Positions 1 through 9,643 of a DNA stretch of 64,000 nt are shown here, piece by piece. This DNA comes from Picochlorum sp. 'celeri' (lineage: Eukaryota > Chlorophyta > Trebouxiophyceae): positions 558,001 to 622,000 of the forward strand of contig JAACMV010000005.1 in assembly GCA_010909725.1 (NCBI GenBank), in the 5' to 3' direction. The notes below the pieces were generated by a model that had not been told where the DNA came from, searched no databases, and saw nothing but the letters and a program-made list of their open reading frames with translations. The stretch's first letter is position 1, and every line of letters starts with the position of its first letter. Both the position numbers and the translations under genes were made by a program.

Positions 1-918
1 ATCCGAAGGATTAATAACCACCTGTACCACACGCTGATGCTTGTCATCCTCCTGCAGCCAATGCCTCACCTTTCTAAAATACGACGTCGAGGCACTCTGT
101 TGAAACGAAATCCCCACCCAGACAATCATATCAGCCCCTTTGACATCCTCTTCCATGAGGTCCATGACATCATCAGGCGTAATATATTCCCCATCATCGT
201 CATCATACATCATCACTTTGAACCTCAAGGAAGAATCCTTGCACACATCACACCGCACAGACACATGACGTGACAAGGACGCAGCATGTGCTTCGCTCAT
301 CAGCGTGGTTGTCCCACACCCTGTGCATACCAAGTGATGTACTGACCCATGCATCTCGACAGTACACCCATCCACATTACTCTCAGGATCCCACACATCC
401 ATCCCTACTCGAGTAGCTAATCCATCTATATTCAGCGTATAATGCCGCGACAATCTCCCAGCCTCAGACAAGCGTGCCAGGGCAACGTGCCCAGGAGCAG
501 GAGTAGCAGCACGAGCCTCTCGTTGAATATCCACAAAGAACGCCTCAGCCTCCTGTTTACGCCTTTTATAAAAAGAATACGTAAACAAGTTTTTCCCATC
601 GCTCAATTGGTACTTTTGCCGAGCCATATCGTATAATCCACCCTTGGTACTAAATGTCGACATGCCGCTCGTTGCAGACAGACCAGACCCTGAAAATACC
701 ACAATCTTTGATGCTCGATGAGCATATTCCTTTAACAGTTCTATATTACGAGCATTCGAATCATCCCTACAGAAACAGACAGCGGTTGGAAACATCTCAA
801 CGACATTCTGCTGACATTGGCAATACCTTTTCTCACTCTTCCTCCTTTTCCGAAGCGCATAATAGGGCTGGGGAGTATCCTGATCAGAATCAGATGAGCC
901 CATGGTTGTTGTTGTCAT
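1..918 (-). CDS. Divergent SIR2-family (sirtuin) protein, partial
   Basis: Reading the minus strand from the ATG at 918 gives an open frame that runs off the left window edge (306 codons, C-terminus missing). Sirtuins are NAD+-dependent lysine deacylases. Visible landmarks are a Rossmann motif GSGLS (77-81), NID (163-165) before GL, the catalytic His in EMHGS (His190), and a zinc pair CTGC (198-201) followed by CDVC about 25 residues later. The loop after the Rossmann motif, normally GIPDFRS, reads GMSTFST, so the conserved Asp and Arg are absent. The Gln before NID is Leu. Activity may therefore be reduced or altered. The N-terminus (about 30 residues) is Ser/Asp-rich, then basic. The family call is firm; the substrate is unknown. 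Confidence 0.75.
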   Translation of the reverse strand, partial: MTTTTMGSSDSDQDTPQPYYALRKRRKSEKRYCQCQQNVVEMFPTAVCFCRDDSNARNIELLKEYAHRASKIVVFSGSGLSATSGMSTFSTKGGLYDMARQKYQLSDGKNLFTYSFYKRRKQEAEAFFVDIQREARAATPAPGHVALARLSEAGRLSRHYTLNIDGLATRVGMDVWDPESNVDGCTVEMHGSVHHLVCTGCGTTTLMSEAHAASLSRHVSVRCDVCKDSSLRFKVMMYDDDDGEYITPDDVMDLMEEDVKGADMIVWVGISFQQSASTSYFRKVRHWLQEDDKHQRVVQVVINPSD

Positions 919-1021
919 GAGTAGTACCTCGCGTTGCATGACTTGAGATTTTCATGTTCATCTTCTTCTTCTTCTTCTCGTTTCTATTATTTTATGCTAC
1001 ATGAAATTACAAATGTCGTAT

Positions 1022-1942
1022 TTAATTTTTAAGTATGGAACGGAACAGCGTCTGCCAGGCTTTGGCGTCTTGGCCTGGTCCAGGACCAGGTCGAGAACCT
1101 ATGGAAAAGACTGCATTGGTGGTCTCTGGTGCAGTCAGGCATTGAACGATCGCCTCTGCGACCGCAATGCGGGATGTCTCACCGACCTGGTCATCTTCAA
1201 GGGTGAGTTGAATGTCTTGTCTCTCTCCACTCACCCCTTTCAATAATGTGTTCAAATCATATGATGTGTATGGGCCATCTGTCAATCTGTTTGGTCTGAG
1301 TATGGTGTATGGTACTCCAGAAGCCCGAAGGGCGTCTTCTGCCATTTTCTTATACTTGAGTACTCCAAATGCGTTCAATATGATGAATGGGAATTGATTG
1401 GATCTGTCGACACCAGCTGATGTGGTGAGAATGAATCTCTTCAGGCCTTTAGATGCTGCTGCTGCGTCAATCAAATGCTTCACGCCGATGTAATCTGTCT
1501 GCTCTGGAGTATTTCCTCCATCCCATCGTTTCGAAGGAAATGCTGTTGTCCCAGTGCAGCAACACACGGCATCAACCTTGTCCATCGCCTCTGTCAAGGT
1601 TTCTGGTTGCCTCATATCCCCATAGACAACCTCCAGATGTGGAGCATCCCCAAGGAGGGTTTTGGTCTTCTCTCGACTTCTGCTTAGTGCTTTGACGGTG
1701 TATCCTCGTTCTAAAAGCTTTGCAGCGACCAATTGTCCCACACCGCCCGTGGCCCCAGCGACGAGGACTGTTGAGCCAGGTTCACATGTGTGTGTCTGTG
1801 CATCTGTCCCATACGCAATCACGCTCCTTCTTGACTGGATGAATTTTTCATGTAATGTACTATGTGCTGAGGACATCAGGCGTGAAGATCGACCAGAGTC
1901 GAAGAAAGGCGTGGAGATACCATTGGCTAGAATGTTTGCCAT
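1022..1942 (-). CDS. Atypical SDR-family NAD(P)-binding protein, probably plastid-targeted
   Basis: A 306-aa single-exon protein from an ATG at 1942. After an N-terminal stretch of about 55 residues rich in Ser/Arg, resembling a plastid transit peptide, comes a Rossmann motif VAGATGGVGQ, then GDMRQPETL, CCCTGTTAF and a YKKMAEDALRASG segment typical of atypical (NmrA-like) SDRs. The closest remembered relatives are the plant chloroplast atypical SDRs of the At5g02240/At2g34460 type. These bind NADP(H) but lack the classical YxxxK catalytic pair in standard position, so the reaction cannot be named. It is on the same strand as the phototropin gene and starts 112 bp downstream of its stop. Confidence 0.8.
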   Translation of the reverse strand: MANILANGISTPFFDSGRSSRLMSSAHSTLHEKFIQSRRSVIAYGTDAQTHTCEPGSTVLVAGATGGVGQLVAAKLLERGYTVKALSRSREKTKTLLGDAPHLEVVYGDMRQPETLTEAMDKVDAVCCCTGTTAFPSKRWDGGNTPEQTDYIGVKHLIDAAAASKGLKRFILTTSAGVDRSNQFPFIILNAFGVLKYKKMAEDALRASGVPYTILRPNRLTDGPYTSYDLNTLLKGVSGERQDIQLTLEDDQVGETSRIAVAEAIVQCLTAPETTNAVFSIGSRPGPGPGQDAKAWQTLFRSILKN

Positions 1943-2033
1943 TGTGACGCTTTCTTCGCTAAATGGTAGTTAATCGATTTAATGATTTAGGAATGCATAG
2001 TTTGGGCCTTGTATTGGATTATTATTACATGAT

Positions 2034-2055
2034 GATGATGATGACCATCATCATC
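2034..2055. repeat. Palindromic GAT/ATC trinucleotide hairpin at the phototropin stop codon
   Basis: Ten bases of GAT repeat (2034-2043), a two-base centre and ten bases of ATC repeat (2046-2055) form a perfect inverted repeat. It overlaps the first base of the phototropin stop codon on the minus strand. In RNA it would fold into a tight hairpin in the 3' UTR. It could be simple-sequence slippage or a 3'-end signal; nothing in the sequence decides. Confidence 0.5.
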
Positions 2056-4243
2056 AAAATCCCTCCACAGTAGTAGTGGAAGTTGTTGTCTTCATCTCCT
2101 TTTCTGGTAGCTTTGGTGTCTCACCAGGAATATACGGAGGCTTTGAGTTGGCTAATAAAGACCAATCTATGTCATGGAACCATGGATGTCGTTTGACATC
2201 TTCTGCTCCTGCTTCATGGCCCAATCGATCCTCTGGATCTTTTCTGAGCAATGACTTGAGCAAATCCTTGCATTCATCAGACATGGGTGGCTCCAGGGTG
2301 GGAAACTGCAGTTTTTTTTTCAGGATATTGTCAAATGTTGCATCTCGTCGTGGTCCTCTGAAGGGCGAGATGCCAAAGGAGAGTTCGTAAATGAGGATGC
2401 CAAAGGACCACCAGTCTACCATGTAGTCATGACCCTGTCCTGTGATGATTTCTGGAGCCAAGTATTCTTCCGTGCCGACAAAAGAGTTTGCTCTTCCCTT
2501 TGGTTTTATTTTAATGATGTAATCTTCTCGCTCAGGCGATAGACCATTCTCAATGTCAGTCGCCGAGCGTGGCACGTGTATCTTTTCTACGCTAGGAATA
2601 GTCTCTCCTTGGCACCATGACAGATCAAAGTCTGTCAGTTTAATATGCCCTGATTCGTGGATGAGAATGTTCTCTGGTTTCAAATCTCGATACATGAATC
2701 CATTGAGGTGCAAGTACTGGAGAGCCATTAACACTTCTGCGGCATAAAACTTGACCCAGGCTTCTGGAAGGCGCTTTCCAGGCATCCGATTCATCAAGCC
2801 ATACAGCTCACCCCCTGAACAGTATTCCAGGATAAAGTGCAAATGTGTGTCGGTTTTTAATTTCGCATAGCATGTTGATAGGAAAGGATGATCAATCGTT
2901 TCAAGAATTTTCTGTTCGGTTCTGACGCGACCAACCTTGTTTCGATCAATCATTTCTTGCTTTTCCAAAGACTTCATGGCAAATTGATGGCCATCCATGG
3001 CCACCAAGTCCACCATACCAACATCCCCGGTCCCGAGCTGCTTTCGTCGTCTAAAGTCAGAGAGTTTGATTTTTCCTTTATCGTGCTGCAATTTTTGAAT
3101 AGAGACGCCTCCAGAGTCTTGTCTTCTGTGAGGCTTGAGTGGCAAGACGGTATTTGTAAAGGATGCCCAAGGGTCCAGACCAACCCAATCAACTCTCTTC
3201 AACGCGTTGCCAACATCATGTGCAGCCTTCATTCCTAACGGTGCAGCTTTTTCTACCGTAGATTCTTCCGTGACGTCCACTTGAACGCCGACCAGAAACC
3301 TGGGCGCACCAGAGACATCTCGAATGGGGGCTACAGTGAGCATATTCCAAAATGGAGTGCCATCCTTTTTGTAATTCAACAGTCTCACCGTGATCTCCCT
3401 CTGTTCTTTTATGGCTTTTTTAAGAGTATCAACTGTTGATCTATCAGTATGCTTGCCCTGCAAGAAGCGGCAATTCCGCCCCAACACTTCTTCCCTACGA
3501 TATCCACATAATTCAATGAACGAATCAGACGCAAACACAATTGGGCAATCCGGCAGCGTTGGATCCGCAATGACAAAATTCGATTGAATTCTCTCTACAG
3601 TCGTCGCAAGATCCAATGCATAACGAGGCATCCCCCGACCAGGAGACCCAGCTCCAGATTGCCTTGATAGGCGCTTTGGCGTCTTGCCCTCACCCGCCTG
3701 TACTGCATGCAACACGTCATCAACAATCGGCTTTGCCACATTCTCCTTCAATCTATCATCATAATTAATCAACACAGGAACTCCTGATGCATCATGAATC
3801 GCATGACCTTCCGTTGTCGACGTCACATCCACCTGCACCCCCACAAACTTGACAACCCGACCAGTCTCATCGCGAATCGGCGTGATTGTCAGCAAATTCC
3901 AAAACGGCGTCCCATCTTTTTTATAATTCAACAATCTAGTACACAACGATTTGCCCGTCTTCACAGCTTCTCTAATCTGATCCACAGACTTTGGATCTGT
4001 ACCTTCTCCTTGTAAAAATCTGCAATTATGCCCAAGAATCTCCTCTGAGGAATAGCCAGTCATCTGCATAAACCCTTCGCTTGCATACACGAGCGGGCAG
4101 TCGGGCAGCGTAGCATCAGCAACTACAAATGTATGACGTAAAGCAGCCAATGCAGTTGTTAATTTCGCCTGGGGCAATGGCACCTGCGCAGTCGTCACCG
4201 TGCTTGGCTCTTTCTGCCCAGCAACGTCTCCCTCCGTCACCAT
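2054..4243 (-). CDS. PHOT: Phototropin: LOV1-LOV2-Ser/Thr kinase blue-light receptor
   Basis: Phototropins sense blue light through FMN-cysteinyl adducts and autophosphorylate; in green algae they act in mating, eyespot and photoprotective gene control. Numbering is from the ATG at 4243 (729 aa). LOV1 lies around residues 25-145 with the adduct Cys in NCRFLQG (Cys73). LOV2 lies around 210-325 with the same motif (Cys257). The AGC-VIII kinase follows, with LGTGDVG (402-408), Lys423 in [12 protein letters not shown] (517-524) and the phototropin-typical DFD (537-539) in place of DFG, then GTEEYLAPE. The same frame stays open back to a GTG at 4270, just downstream of a possible splice acceptor (catactag), so an upstream exon cannot be excluded. 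Apart from that the coding region is one exon. Length is close to the algal phototropins I remember. Confidence 0.95.
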   Translation of the reverse strand: MVTEGDVAGQKEPSTVTTAQVPLPQAKLTTALAALRHTFVVADATLPDCPLVYASEGFMQMTGYSSEEILGHNCRFLQGEGTDPKSVDQIREAVKTGKSLCTRLLNYKKDGTPFWNLLTITPIRDETGRVVKFVGVQVDVTSTTEGHAIHDASGVPVLINYDDRLKENVAKPIVDDVLHAVQAGEGKTPKRLSRQSGAGSPGRGMPRYALDLATTVERIQSNFVIADPTLPDCPIVFASDSFIELCGYRREEVLGRNCRFLQGKHTDRSTVDTLKKAIKEQREITVRLLNYKKDGTPFWNMLTVAPIRDVSGAPRFLVGVQVDVTEESTVEKAAPLGMKAAHDVGNALKRVDWVGLDPWASFTNTVLPLKPHRRQDSGGVSIQKLQHDKGKIKLSDFRRRKQLGTGDVGMVDLVAMDGHQFAMKSLEKQEMIDRNKVGRVRTEQKILETIDHPFLSTCYAKLKTDTHLHFILEYCSGGELYGLMNRMPGKRLPEAWVKFYAAEVLMALQYLHLNGFMYRDLKPENILIHESGHIKLTDFDLSWCQGETIPSVEKIHVPRSATDIENGLSPEREDYIIKIKPKGRANSFVGTEEYLAPEIITGQGHDYMVDWWSFGILIYELSFGISPFRGPRRDATFDNILKKKLQFPTLEPPMSDECKDLLKSLLRKDPEDRLGHEAGAEDVKRHPWFHDIDWSLLANSKPPYIPGETPKLPEKEMKTTTSTTTVEGF

Positions 4244-4389
4244 CCTTGCTTTGTTTTCATCCGACGACACCTAGTATGTGTCTCCCATATATCAAAATGA
4301 AAAATGTTCTACCCTCACCATGAGGCACGAAGATAAAACTATCCCGGAGTGTCGAGAATTTTTACAAGCGCAGTCTTATCTGCTCCACC

Positions 4390-4755
4390 TCAGAACCCTC
4401 GTGAGCATGCGATATCTCCAACCTGATTCCAAACATACATGGATGTTTTTAAGGCACTCTGGGTGGGATCGACCCTCATCAGAATGTGCCCTATTCGATC
4501 CAGTCTTTCTGTGGACATAGTATTTCGGGAGAGGTCTCGAATGGATGACACAGCATCCCTTAATACCTCCGGAGAGTGTAAAATAATAGATACATACGTG
4601 TTTTTAATATCAAATATCACCCAACTGTGAGCAAGAACGCCCGTCGTGATCGACAATGTCCCAAGGCCAACATCAACCCGAAGATATCCAGGACGAGTAC
4701 GAATCTCTGCCGAATTGGAACGATGGATTATCACAAGAATTAAATATGCTACCAT
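4390..4755 (-). CDS. Candidate 121-aa protein or upstream exon, antisense to the next gene's start
   Basis: An ATG-initiated minus-strand frame lies upstream of phototropin. Its downstream two thirds (4390-4650), in sequence otherwise non-coding, read like protein: a hydrophobic stretch, then an amphipathic helical segment with AVSSIRDLSRN and MSTERLDRIGHIL. Its first 100 bases overlap the start of the plus-strand gene at 4656, so only one of the two starts may be real. It could be an independent small gene. It could also be a 5' exon spliced in phase 0 from near 4406 to the acceptor just before 4270 of phototropin. No family was recognised. Confidence 0.25.
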   Translation of the reverse strand: MVAYLILVIIHRSNSAEIRTRPGYLRVDVGLGTLSITTGVLAHSWVIFDIKNTYVSIILHSPEVLRDAVSSIRDLSRNTMSTERLDRIGHILMRVDPTQSALKTSMYVWNQVGDIACSRGF

Positions 4756-6110
4756 CTGGTGAGGGAGACAGGATTGATGCTGTCAGGAGTCGAGTGGGGG
4801 TGGGAGCAACGACCCGCCAACCGTCGTCCAATGTGATTGGCGCTTTCCATTGGCAGGGTGAGGATCAGGGGACAAAGAGAAAGTCACTGACCCCTCAAAA
4901 GAGTGGTCTTAGTGGAAGAGCGTTGAGAATGCATAGTCATGGTGGAGAGGAGAAGGGTGAGCCGCATGGTGAGGGGGACTCTGATGCCAGAACTACTGTT
5001 GTGGAATTGGACAGTGCGCCACGCACCACATTCAAAGGGATTCTGAAAAAGTTGGATTTTCCATCGACAGCTCAAGCTACTCCTGCTGGGCAGACGATTC
5101 ATGCTCCCATGACTGCGACGAAGCGTTTGACGTTTACATCACATCTTCCTCATGCTGAGCGTGGCAGGGATTCGTCATCATGGAACACACCTCTTTCGTC
5201 GACAAACGGGCCGATGGTGTTTGGGTCTCTCGGCTCTCAAATGACGTTGGAACGTAGGCGGGTGACATTCGGTCGAGTGACGGATGATGACGATGTCATT
5301 GCTGAGGGAGATGAAGGCGAAGAAGAACATGATGAAGATGTGTGCCCGATGAGTGTGAATAGTAGGAATGCAGGGTCAACTCCTTTTGATAAGAGGCTTT
5401 CGTCGCTTTTTAATAGATATACACCGTCAGAAGAAGGGGAGGAAATTGATCATGTGATTGAGCATGCGACTGAGGATGCTGATGGTGTCATTACCAAGGA
5501 TCAGCTTGCATCTGCATTGAGACGCTCGCTGCTCTTTGTGGACAGATACAACCGTTCCAAGTCTCAAGAAGGGGATACGCAGCGCCCTCCAATGTATGGC
5601 GTGATATCACCCACGACTGGAGTTTTGAGTATGCCGTTCAGAGAAGAAGAACAGGACAGAACTCCCTCCATGTCAACACGGAGGAGCAGTGCAGGTTTTA
5701 GTTTTGCTCCTGCCGTGACTCCAGAACTTCCACAATACAGTGGAACTCCAGATTTTTCATTCTCATCTCCAAAGACGGAGAATACAAGACACCATCTCAC
5801 ACCACAAAGCTGCAGTCCAAACCTGCTGTCCTTGTATGGCAAGGCACGCCGAGTGGTACCTGAAGAGGAGGATGAGGGCGCAGCCAAGGCTGCCGATATG
5901 GTTGCTGCCATGTCTCTGAAAGAAGAGCAAGGAGAAATGCCCCGCCGATCACCTCGACTCGCCAAGAAGAATGCAGCGAAGAAAAAGCGGGATTCGCTGT
6001 CATCACAGAATGCGTCATCAGGGGGAAAGATTCAACTCAGCCCTACAGAGCAGTCCATTCGAAATTCCCTCCGCCGAAAGAGCACCCTTGGCAACTCGAA
6101 TTCGACATGA
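4656..6110 (+). CDS. Basic/Ser-rich protein with RVxF-like PP1-docking motif, unknown function
   Basis: A 484-aa single-exon frame, low in predicted globular structure and rich in Ser, Pro and Glu. Three short conserved-looking segments stand out in the N-terminal half: FKGILKKLDF (around 124), KRLTF (around 156) and RRRVTFGRV (around 200). RVTF fits the RVxF docking consensus for protein phosphatase 1. An acidic run follows at around 211-230. Near the C-terminus is RRSPRLAKK followed by further basic residues, the kind of basic SP motif seen in chromatin or mitotic-chromosome proteins. I infer a nuclear, phosphorylation-regulated protein, but no named family was recognised. It faces the DAO-family gene tail to tail. 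Confidence 0.6.
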   Translation: MSQGQHQPEDIQDEYESLPNWNDGLSQELNMLPSGEGDRIDAVRSRVGVGATTRQPSSNVIGAFHWQGEDQGTKRKSLTPQKSGLSGRALRMHSHGGEEKGEPHGEGDSDARTTVVELDSAPRTTFKGILKKLDFPSTAQATPAGQTIHAPMTATKRLTFTSHLPHAERGRDSSSWNTPLSSTNGPMVFGSLGSQMTLERRRVTFGRVTDDDDVIAEGDEGEEEHDEDVCPMSVNSRNAGSTPFDKRLSSLFNRYTPSEEGEEIDHVIEHATEDADGVITKDQLASALRRSLLFVDRYNRSKSQEGDTQRPPMYGVISPTTGVLSMPFREEEQDRTPSMSTRRSSAGFSFAPAVTPELPQYSGTPDFSFSSPKTENTRHHLTPQSCSPNLLSLYGKARRVVPEEEDEGAAKAADMVAAMSLKEEQGEMPRRSPRLAKKNAAKKKRDSLSSQNASSGGKIQLSPTEQSIRNSLRRKSTLGNSNST

Positions 6111-6350
6111 AAATATTTTTGTATCTATATACTGTTTGACAGTTGTCAATACATGAATCTATATATGGTCATAGAATGCATTTGTGTTACACAATCTAGA
6201 ATGATTCATGGCATGATTTATTTCTTGCAGTCACACATTGGGCATCATCAGAGTATATATATTCTCCAACAATGCAATGAGAGTGAAAGCCTCTGCTGCA
6301 TGTGTTATTATTATTATTATTCCTTGATTTATTCCAACACAACAATGATG

Positions 6351-7679
6351 CTACATTTTTGCAGTCTGTGGCAGTGCTGGCTGCCCAATCTTCCTCAACC
6401 CCATGGTCTCACGCGTGATCCTGAAATTCGACACATCAATCGGTGTCTCCTGTTCAAGCGCCAATCTCGCCAAGCATTCTCCAAGCAACGGTCCAAACTT
6501 GAACGCACGACCGCTCCCTCCAGCAAACACCACCACATCCTTCATATCCCCAGGCAAGCAGTCCAACAAAAAGTACGGATCTCGCGTCATAGAATACGGA
6601 GCAACATATGTCGATGTCCTCCTCCCAATCCCATTCATATTATTCCGTACCCAATCATCAATCATGGCCAACACATCCTCCGATGGCGTATAATCAAACT
6701 GTGCCATTGTCTGGGGCGTATCCCTCTCTTTCAACGTCTTAAAATCCACACCAACCTTGATCTGTGGATTTGATTCTCCTCCAGGACCAATCATATCAGG
6801 CGCCGTCTCTGTCGCATTCGGAGAAAACGCATAATACAACCCCCCATCGTTCCCACCATCCCGCTCCTTTCGAAAGCAAAACATCTGCGGATACCCTCCT
6901 CGAGCAGCGATACCCTTATCCACCTCATAATGCGTATAATGAACCCTCCAAATATCCAGATTCACATCCAACCCCAGCTCCCGATTGAAAAACTCCCTTG
7001 TCCACCCACCCAAGCACAAAATCACCTTTTGAGCATGATACACATTCCCACGCTCTGTTGTAGCCTCCCACACAAACCCATCATTCCCAACCTTTTTCAA
7101 ATGCTTCAACCCATCATGATACATCACCTCACACCCATGCGCTCGAGCCACCCGCACCATGGCATTACAGGTCGGAGCAGCCCTGGCATGCCCAGCTGTA
7201 TGCTCAAACACCCCTTCATATCTAGGCTTATCCCCAGCACGCACCCCCGCCCATCGCGCATCAATATCCTTTCCACTAGGAAACGATTCAAACGGAATCC
7301 CAAGCTCCTCCATCGTCTTCTTCGCCCCCAACACACTCCCCTCCACCGTCTCCCCAGTCTCCTCTCCATAAAACAACAGCCCATTCGCCACCAACAACTG
7401 CTCCCCACACATCGCCTCCAACTCACGCCAATTCTTCTCTAAAGCAAACTCTTGCATCTTCGCATAGAAAGGATCGCTGTACATTTTACGATACATCCGA
7501 GAATCCCCAGCAGATGATGCCACATCATTCGCTGGGTAAGGCGCCCCATCAATCAGCGTCACATTCGCAATATCTTCCTTCTTCCCATCCATCGCCATAG
7601 AACAGTACATGGCAGCCCCAGCCCCTGCCATCCCAGCACCCACCACCAAAACGCGAGTCTTCTTTTTGTGAAATCCCAT
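6351..7679 (-). CDS. FAD-dependent oxidoreductase, DAO family (sarcosine/pipecolate oxidase-like)
   Basis: The protein is 442 aa from the ATG at 7679. The frame stays open upstream to a TTG but contains no earlier ATG. It opens with a dinucleotide-binding motif, VVGAGMAGAG (12-21), and continues with SRMYRKMY, VILCLGGWTREFF and a C-terminal FAGGSGRAFKFGPLLGE. These are hallmarks of monomeric sarcosine oxidase, pipecolate oxidase and N-methylamino-acid oxidases, which oxidise secondary amines using covalent FAD and O2. In the family the C-terminal motif carries a Cys or nearby residue tying FAD to the protein; here SGRAFKFGP has no Cys, so covalent attachment at that place is doubtful. The substrate cannot be assigned. 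No clear targeting signal is seen. Confidence 0.85.
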   Translation of the reverse strand: MGFHKKKTRVLVVGAGMAGAGAAMYCSMAMDGKKEDIANVTLIDGAPYPANDVASSAGDSRMYRKMYSDPFYAKMQEFALEKNWRELEAMCGEQLLVANGLLFYGEETGETVEGSVLGAKKTMEELGIPFESFPSGKDIDARWAGVRAGDKPRYEGVFEHTAGHARAAPTCNAMVRVARAHGCEVMYHDGLKHLKKVGNDGFVWEATTERGNVYHAQKVILCLGGWTREFFNRELGLDVNLDIWRVHYTHYEVDKGIAARGGYPQMFCFRKERDGGNDGGLYYAFSPNATETAPDMIGPGGESNPQIKVGVDFKTLKERDTPQTMAQFDYTPSEDVLAMIDDWVRNNMNGIGRRTSTYVAPYSMTRDPYFLLDCLPGDMKDVVVFAGGSGRAFKFGPLLGECLARLALEQETPIDVSNFRITRETMGLRKIGQPALPQTAKM

Positions 7680-7777
7680 CTTTCTGAGCGTCACGTGTAA
7701 TCTCAATACAGGCAAACCCTTGATCTTTCAATCCACCCGCATTCGTTAAAATACTATTACAATACTAATAATATATA

Positions 7778-8339
7778 TCATCTCTGACCCCGTCCCCTCT
7801 GGCATTCTGTACTACAACGACTGATACATGCCTCATTCCAGGCAGGAACCTGATGCATACTGGTACACACTGCTTGTTGACAGGCTTCTGTACACGCATC
7901 CAACGCTGATACGCCACACACAGTCACACATGTATGGGGTGTGATGTCCTTGGCAAGGCCACCCATTCGGCGCATCAGTCTGTTTGATGTGCACACACGT
8001 TCACAGATGAAATTGGGATCTGTGCCACCCTCTCTGCATACATATATATATACATCATCATTGTCTGATACGCATGTACATCTCTCTGACACCCTATCGT
8101 ATTGCTTCTTCTTCTTCTTCTTCCTTTTTTTCTTTCAATAGAGTACTTGTCAATTTTCTTTTGTGAAGGAGGAGAGACAATTGCACGTACCCATCCATGA
8201 TCCCATCCCCATGCATGTATGATGAAGAACTAGAAGACAATGAACGTCGTCGAGAAGACCCACCGCGGTGGGTCACTGCCCGGATGGCTGTCACGACTCC
8301 CAAGGCTGGGACAATACCCACCAACCACGGATTCACCAT
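7778..8339 (-). CDS. Small membrane-anchored protein with repeated CX3C motifs (two exons)
   Basis: Exon 1 is 8191-8339 and exon 2 is 7778-8033, joined across a 157-nt intron with a GTACGT donor and ATGCAG acceptor. The join preserves the frame and gives 134 aa. An in-frame ATG further up (8432) would add 31 basic residues. The N-terminus MVNPWLVGIVPALGVV is a likely membrane anchor, followed by a Ser/Arg-rich stretch. Exon 2 carries four CX3C pairs (CERVC, CVTVC, CTEAC, CISRC) plus extra Cys. Twin CX3C motifs occur in disulfide proteins such as small Tim chaperones, but spacing and anchor differ, so no function is claimed. The 3' end is 98 bp from the DAO-family start. Confidence 0.5.
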
Positions 8340-8801
8340 GTGAGGTGCTCTTGGTTTTTTCTTGTGTGTCAATTGAGAGGAGAGCGAAAAAAAAAGCAGT
8401 GTTCTACTCCTCCTCTTTGATTTTATTACCACTAGTATCCCTTCTGTATCTAGAATTTATTACTGGTATATTATTATAGCAGAATACTAGTACGTACTTA
8501 AAATAGCAGCGCTCATCGCAAAACAAATCTCCATTCTGCGCTGTTTGAAACACAGCCTCACGACAGGTGGGTGCTACCCATCAACCATCCCCGTTGACAG
8601 GGGATCCCCACTTTCAAAATCCTTCTTCTTCTTGATGAAGGCAAATCTTTCCTTCTCTTGTATGTATATACATATATATCGCCTCTCGCGAGAGGGAGAA
8701 TGTCGAATAGATATTACACCATTCTTAATGCATGTACAGGATAGAAAATCACATCAAGATGATACGCATGCTGCTGCTAATACCAACAACAACAACAACA
8801 A
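8340..8801. other. Intergenic stretch between the CX3C gene and calmodulin
   Basis: Apart from the possible 5' extension of the CX3C gene (8340-8432), this is AT-rich sequence. It contains a TATATATATA-like run near 8665-8680 and an (AAC)n microsatellite near 8790-8805 at the calmodulin stop. It would hold the promoter of the CX3C gene and the calmodulin 3' UTR. No other gene is seen. Confidence 0.5.
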
Positions 8802-9360
8802 TCACCTCTTGCACATCATTTTTGTAAACTCTTCAATATCAACCTGACCATCCCCATCAGCATCGGCCTCCTTCATCATGGCATCCACCTCCTCATCAGT
8901 CAACTTCTCTCCCAAACTGGTCATCACATGACGAAGCTCGGCTGCAGAGATGTATCCATTGCCGTCCTTGTCAAAGACTTTGAACGCTTCTCTCAACTCT
9001 TCCTGAGAATCTCGTCCCTTGCTTTGTCTCGACATGAGACCTAAGAATTCCTTAAAATCAATGGTTCCGTCCTTGTTCGCATCAACTTCAGCAATCATAT
9101 CCTTGAGTTCTGCTTCGGTTGGTGTTTGGCCGAGGGATCGCATCACGACGCCGAGCTCCTTGGTTGTGATTGTCCCATCTCCATCCGAGTCAAAGAGCGC
9201 AAAGGCTTCTTTGTATTCTTTTTCCTGCAGGTATATGTGGATGCGAGTGAGTGGAAAGGGCAGGGATGTGACTCAAGGGTCATCAGTACCAACGGAATCC
9301 GTCTTGGTTGGTGATACATGGGCATACCTGGGCGGTTGTGAGTTGTTGTTCTTCAACCAT
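8802..9360 (-). CDS. CAM: Calmodulin (two exons)
   Basis: Exon 1 (9328-9360) encodes [12 protein letters not shown] 103-nt intron (GTATGC donor, CTGCAG acceptor) joins it in phase 0 to exon 2 (8802-9224), giving 151 aa. All four EF-hand loops are complete: [36 protein letters not shown] and [12 protein letters not shown]. Each has acidic residues at positions 1, 3, 5 and 12 or the usual substitutes. The linker helix carries [12 protein letters not shown] in place of the canonical MARKMKDTDSEEE region, a moderate deviation. Calmodulin is the general cytosolic Ca2+ sensor that activates kinases, ATPases and channels. The small first exon ahead of the first EF-hand matches the intron position common in plant calmodulins. 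About 280 bp, including a (CT)n tract, separates it from SIN3. Confidence 0.95.
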
Positions 9361-9643
9361 GGTTGGAATGAATTGTTTTTTTATATTTTGTTGGAGTGCT
9401 GAAGGTGGGGTTGGTTGTTGTTGGTTGGACGACCTTGTGAAAGTCGTTGTTGTCCCATGCGGGCTTTGGTCTGACCGGTTGTTTGTTTGGGATGCCAGGG
9501 ATCTCTCTCTCTCTCTCTCATACACTCCCCAAGGGAGGAAGAACAAAACGTGTGTGTTAGAGACAAAGAATCTCTGGTATATATGGTGTATAGTAGGAGT
9601 ATTAATTACAGCAGCACAAAACTATAATGATACATGGTTATTA

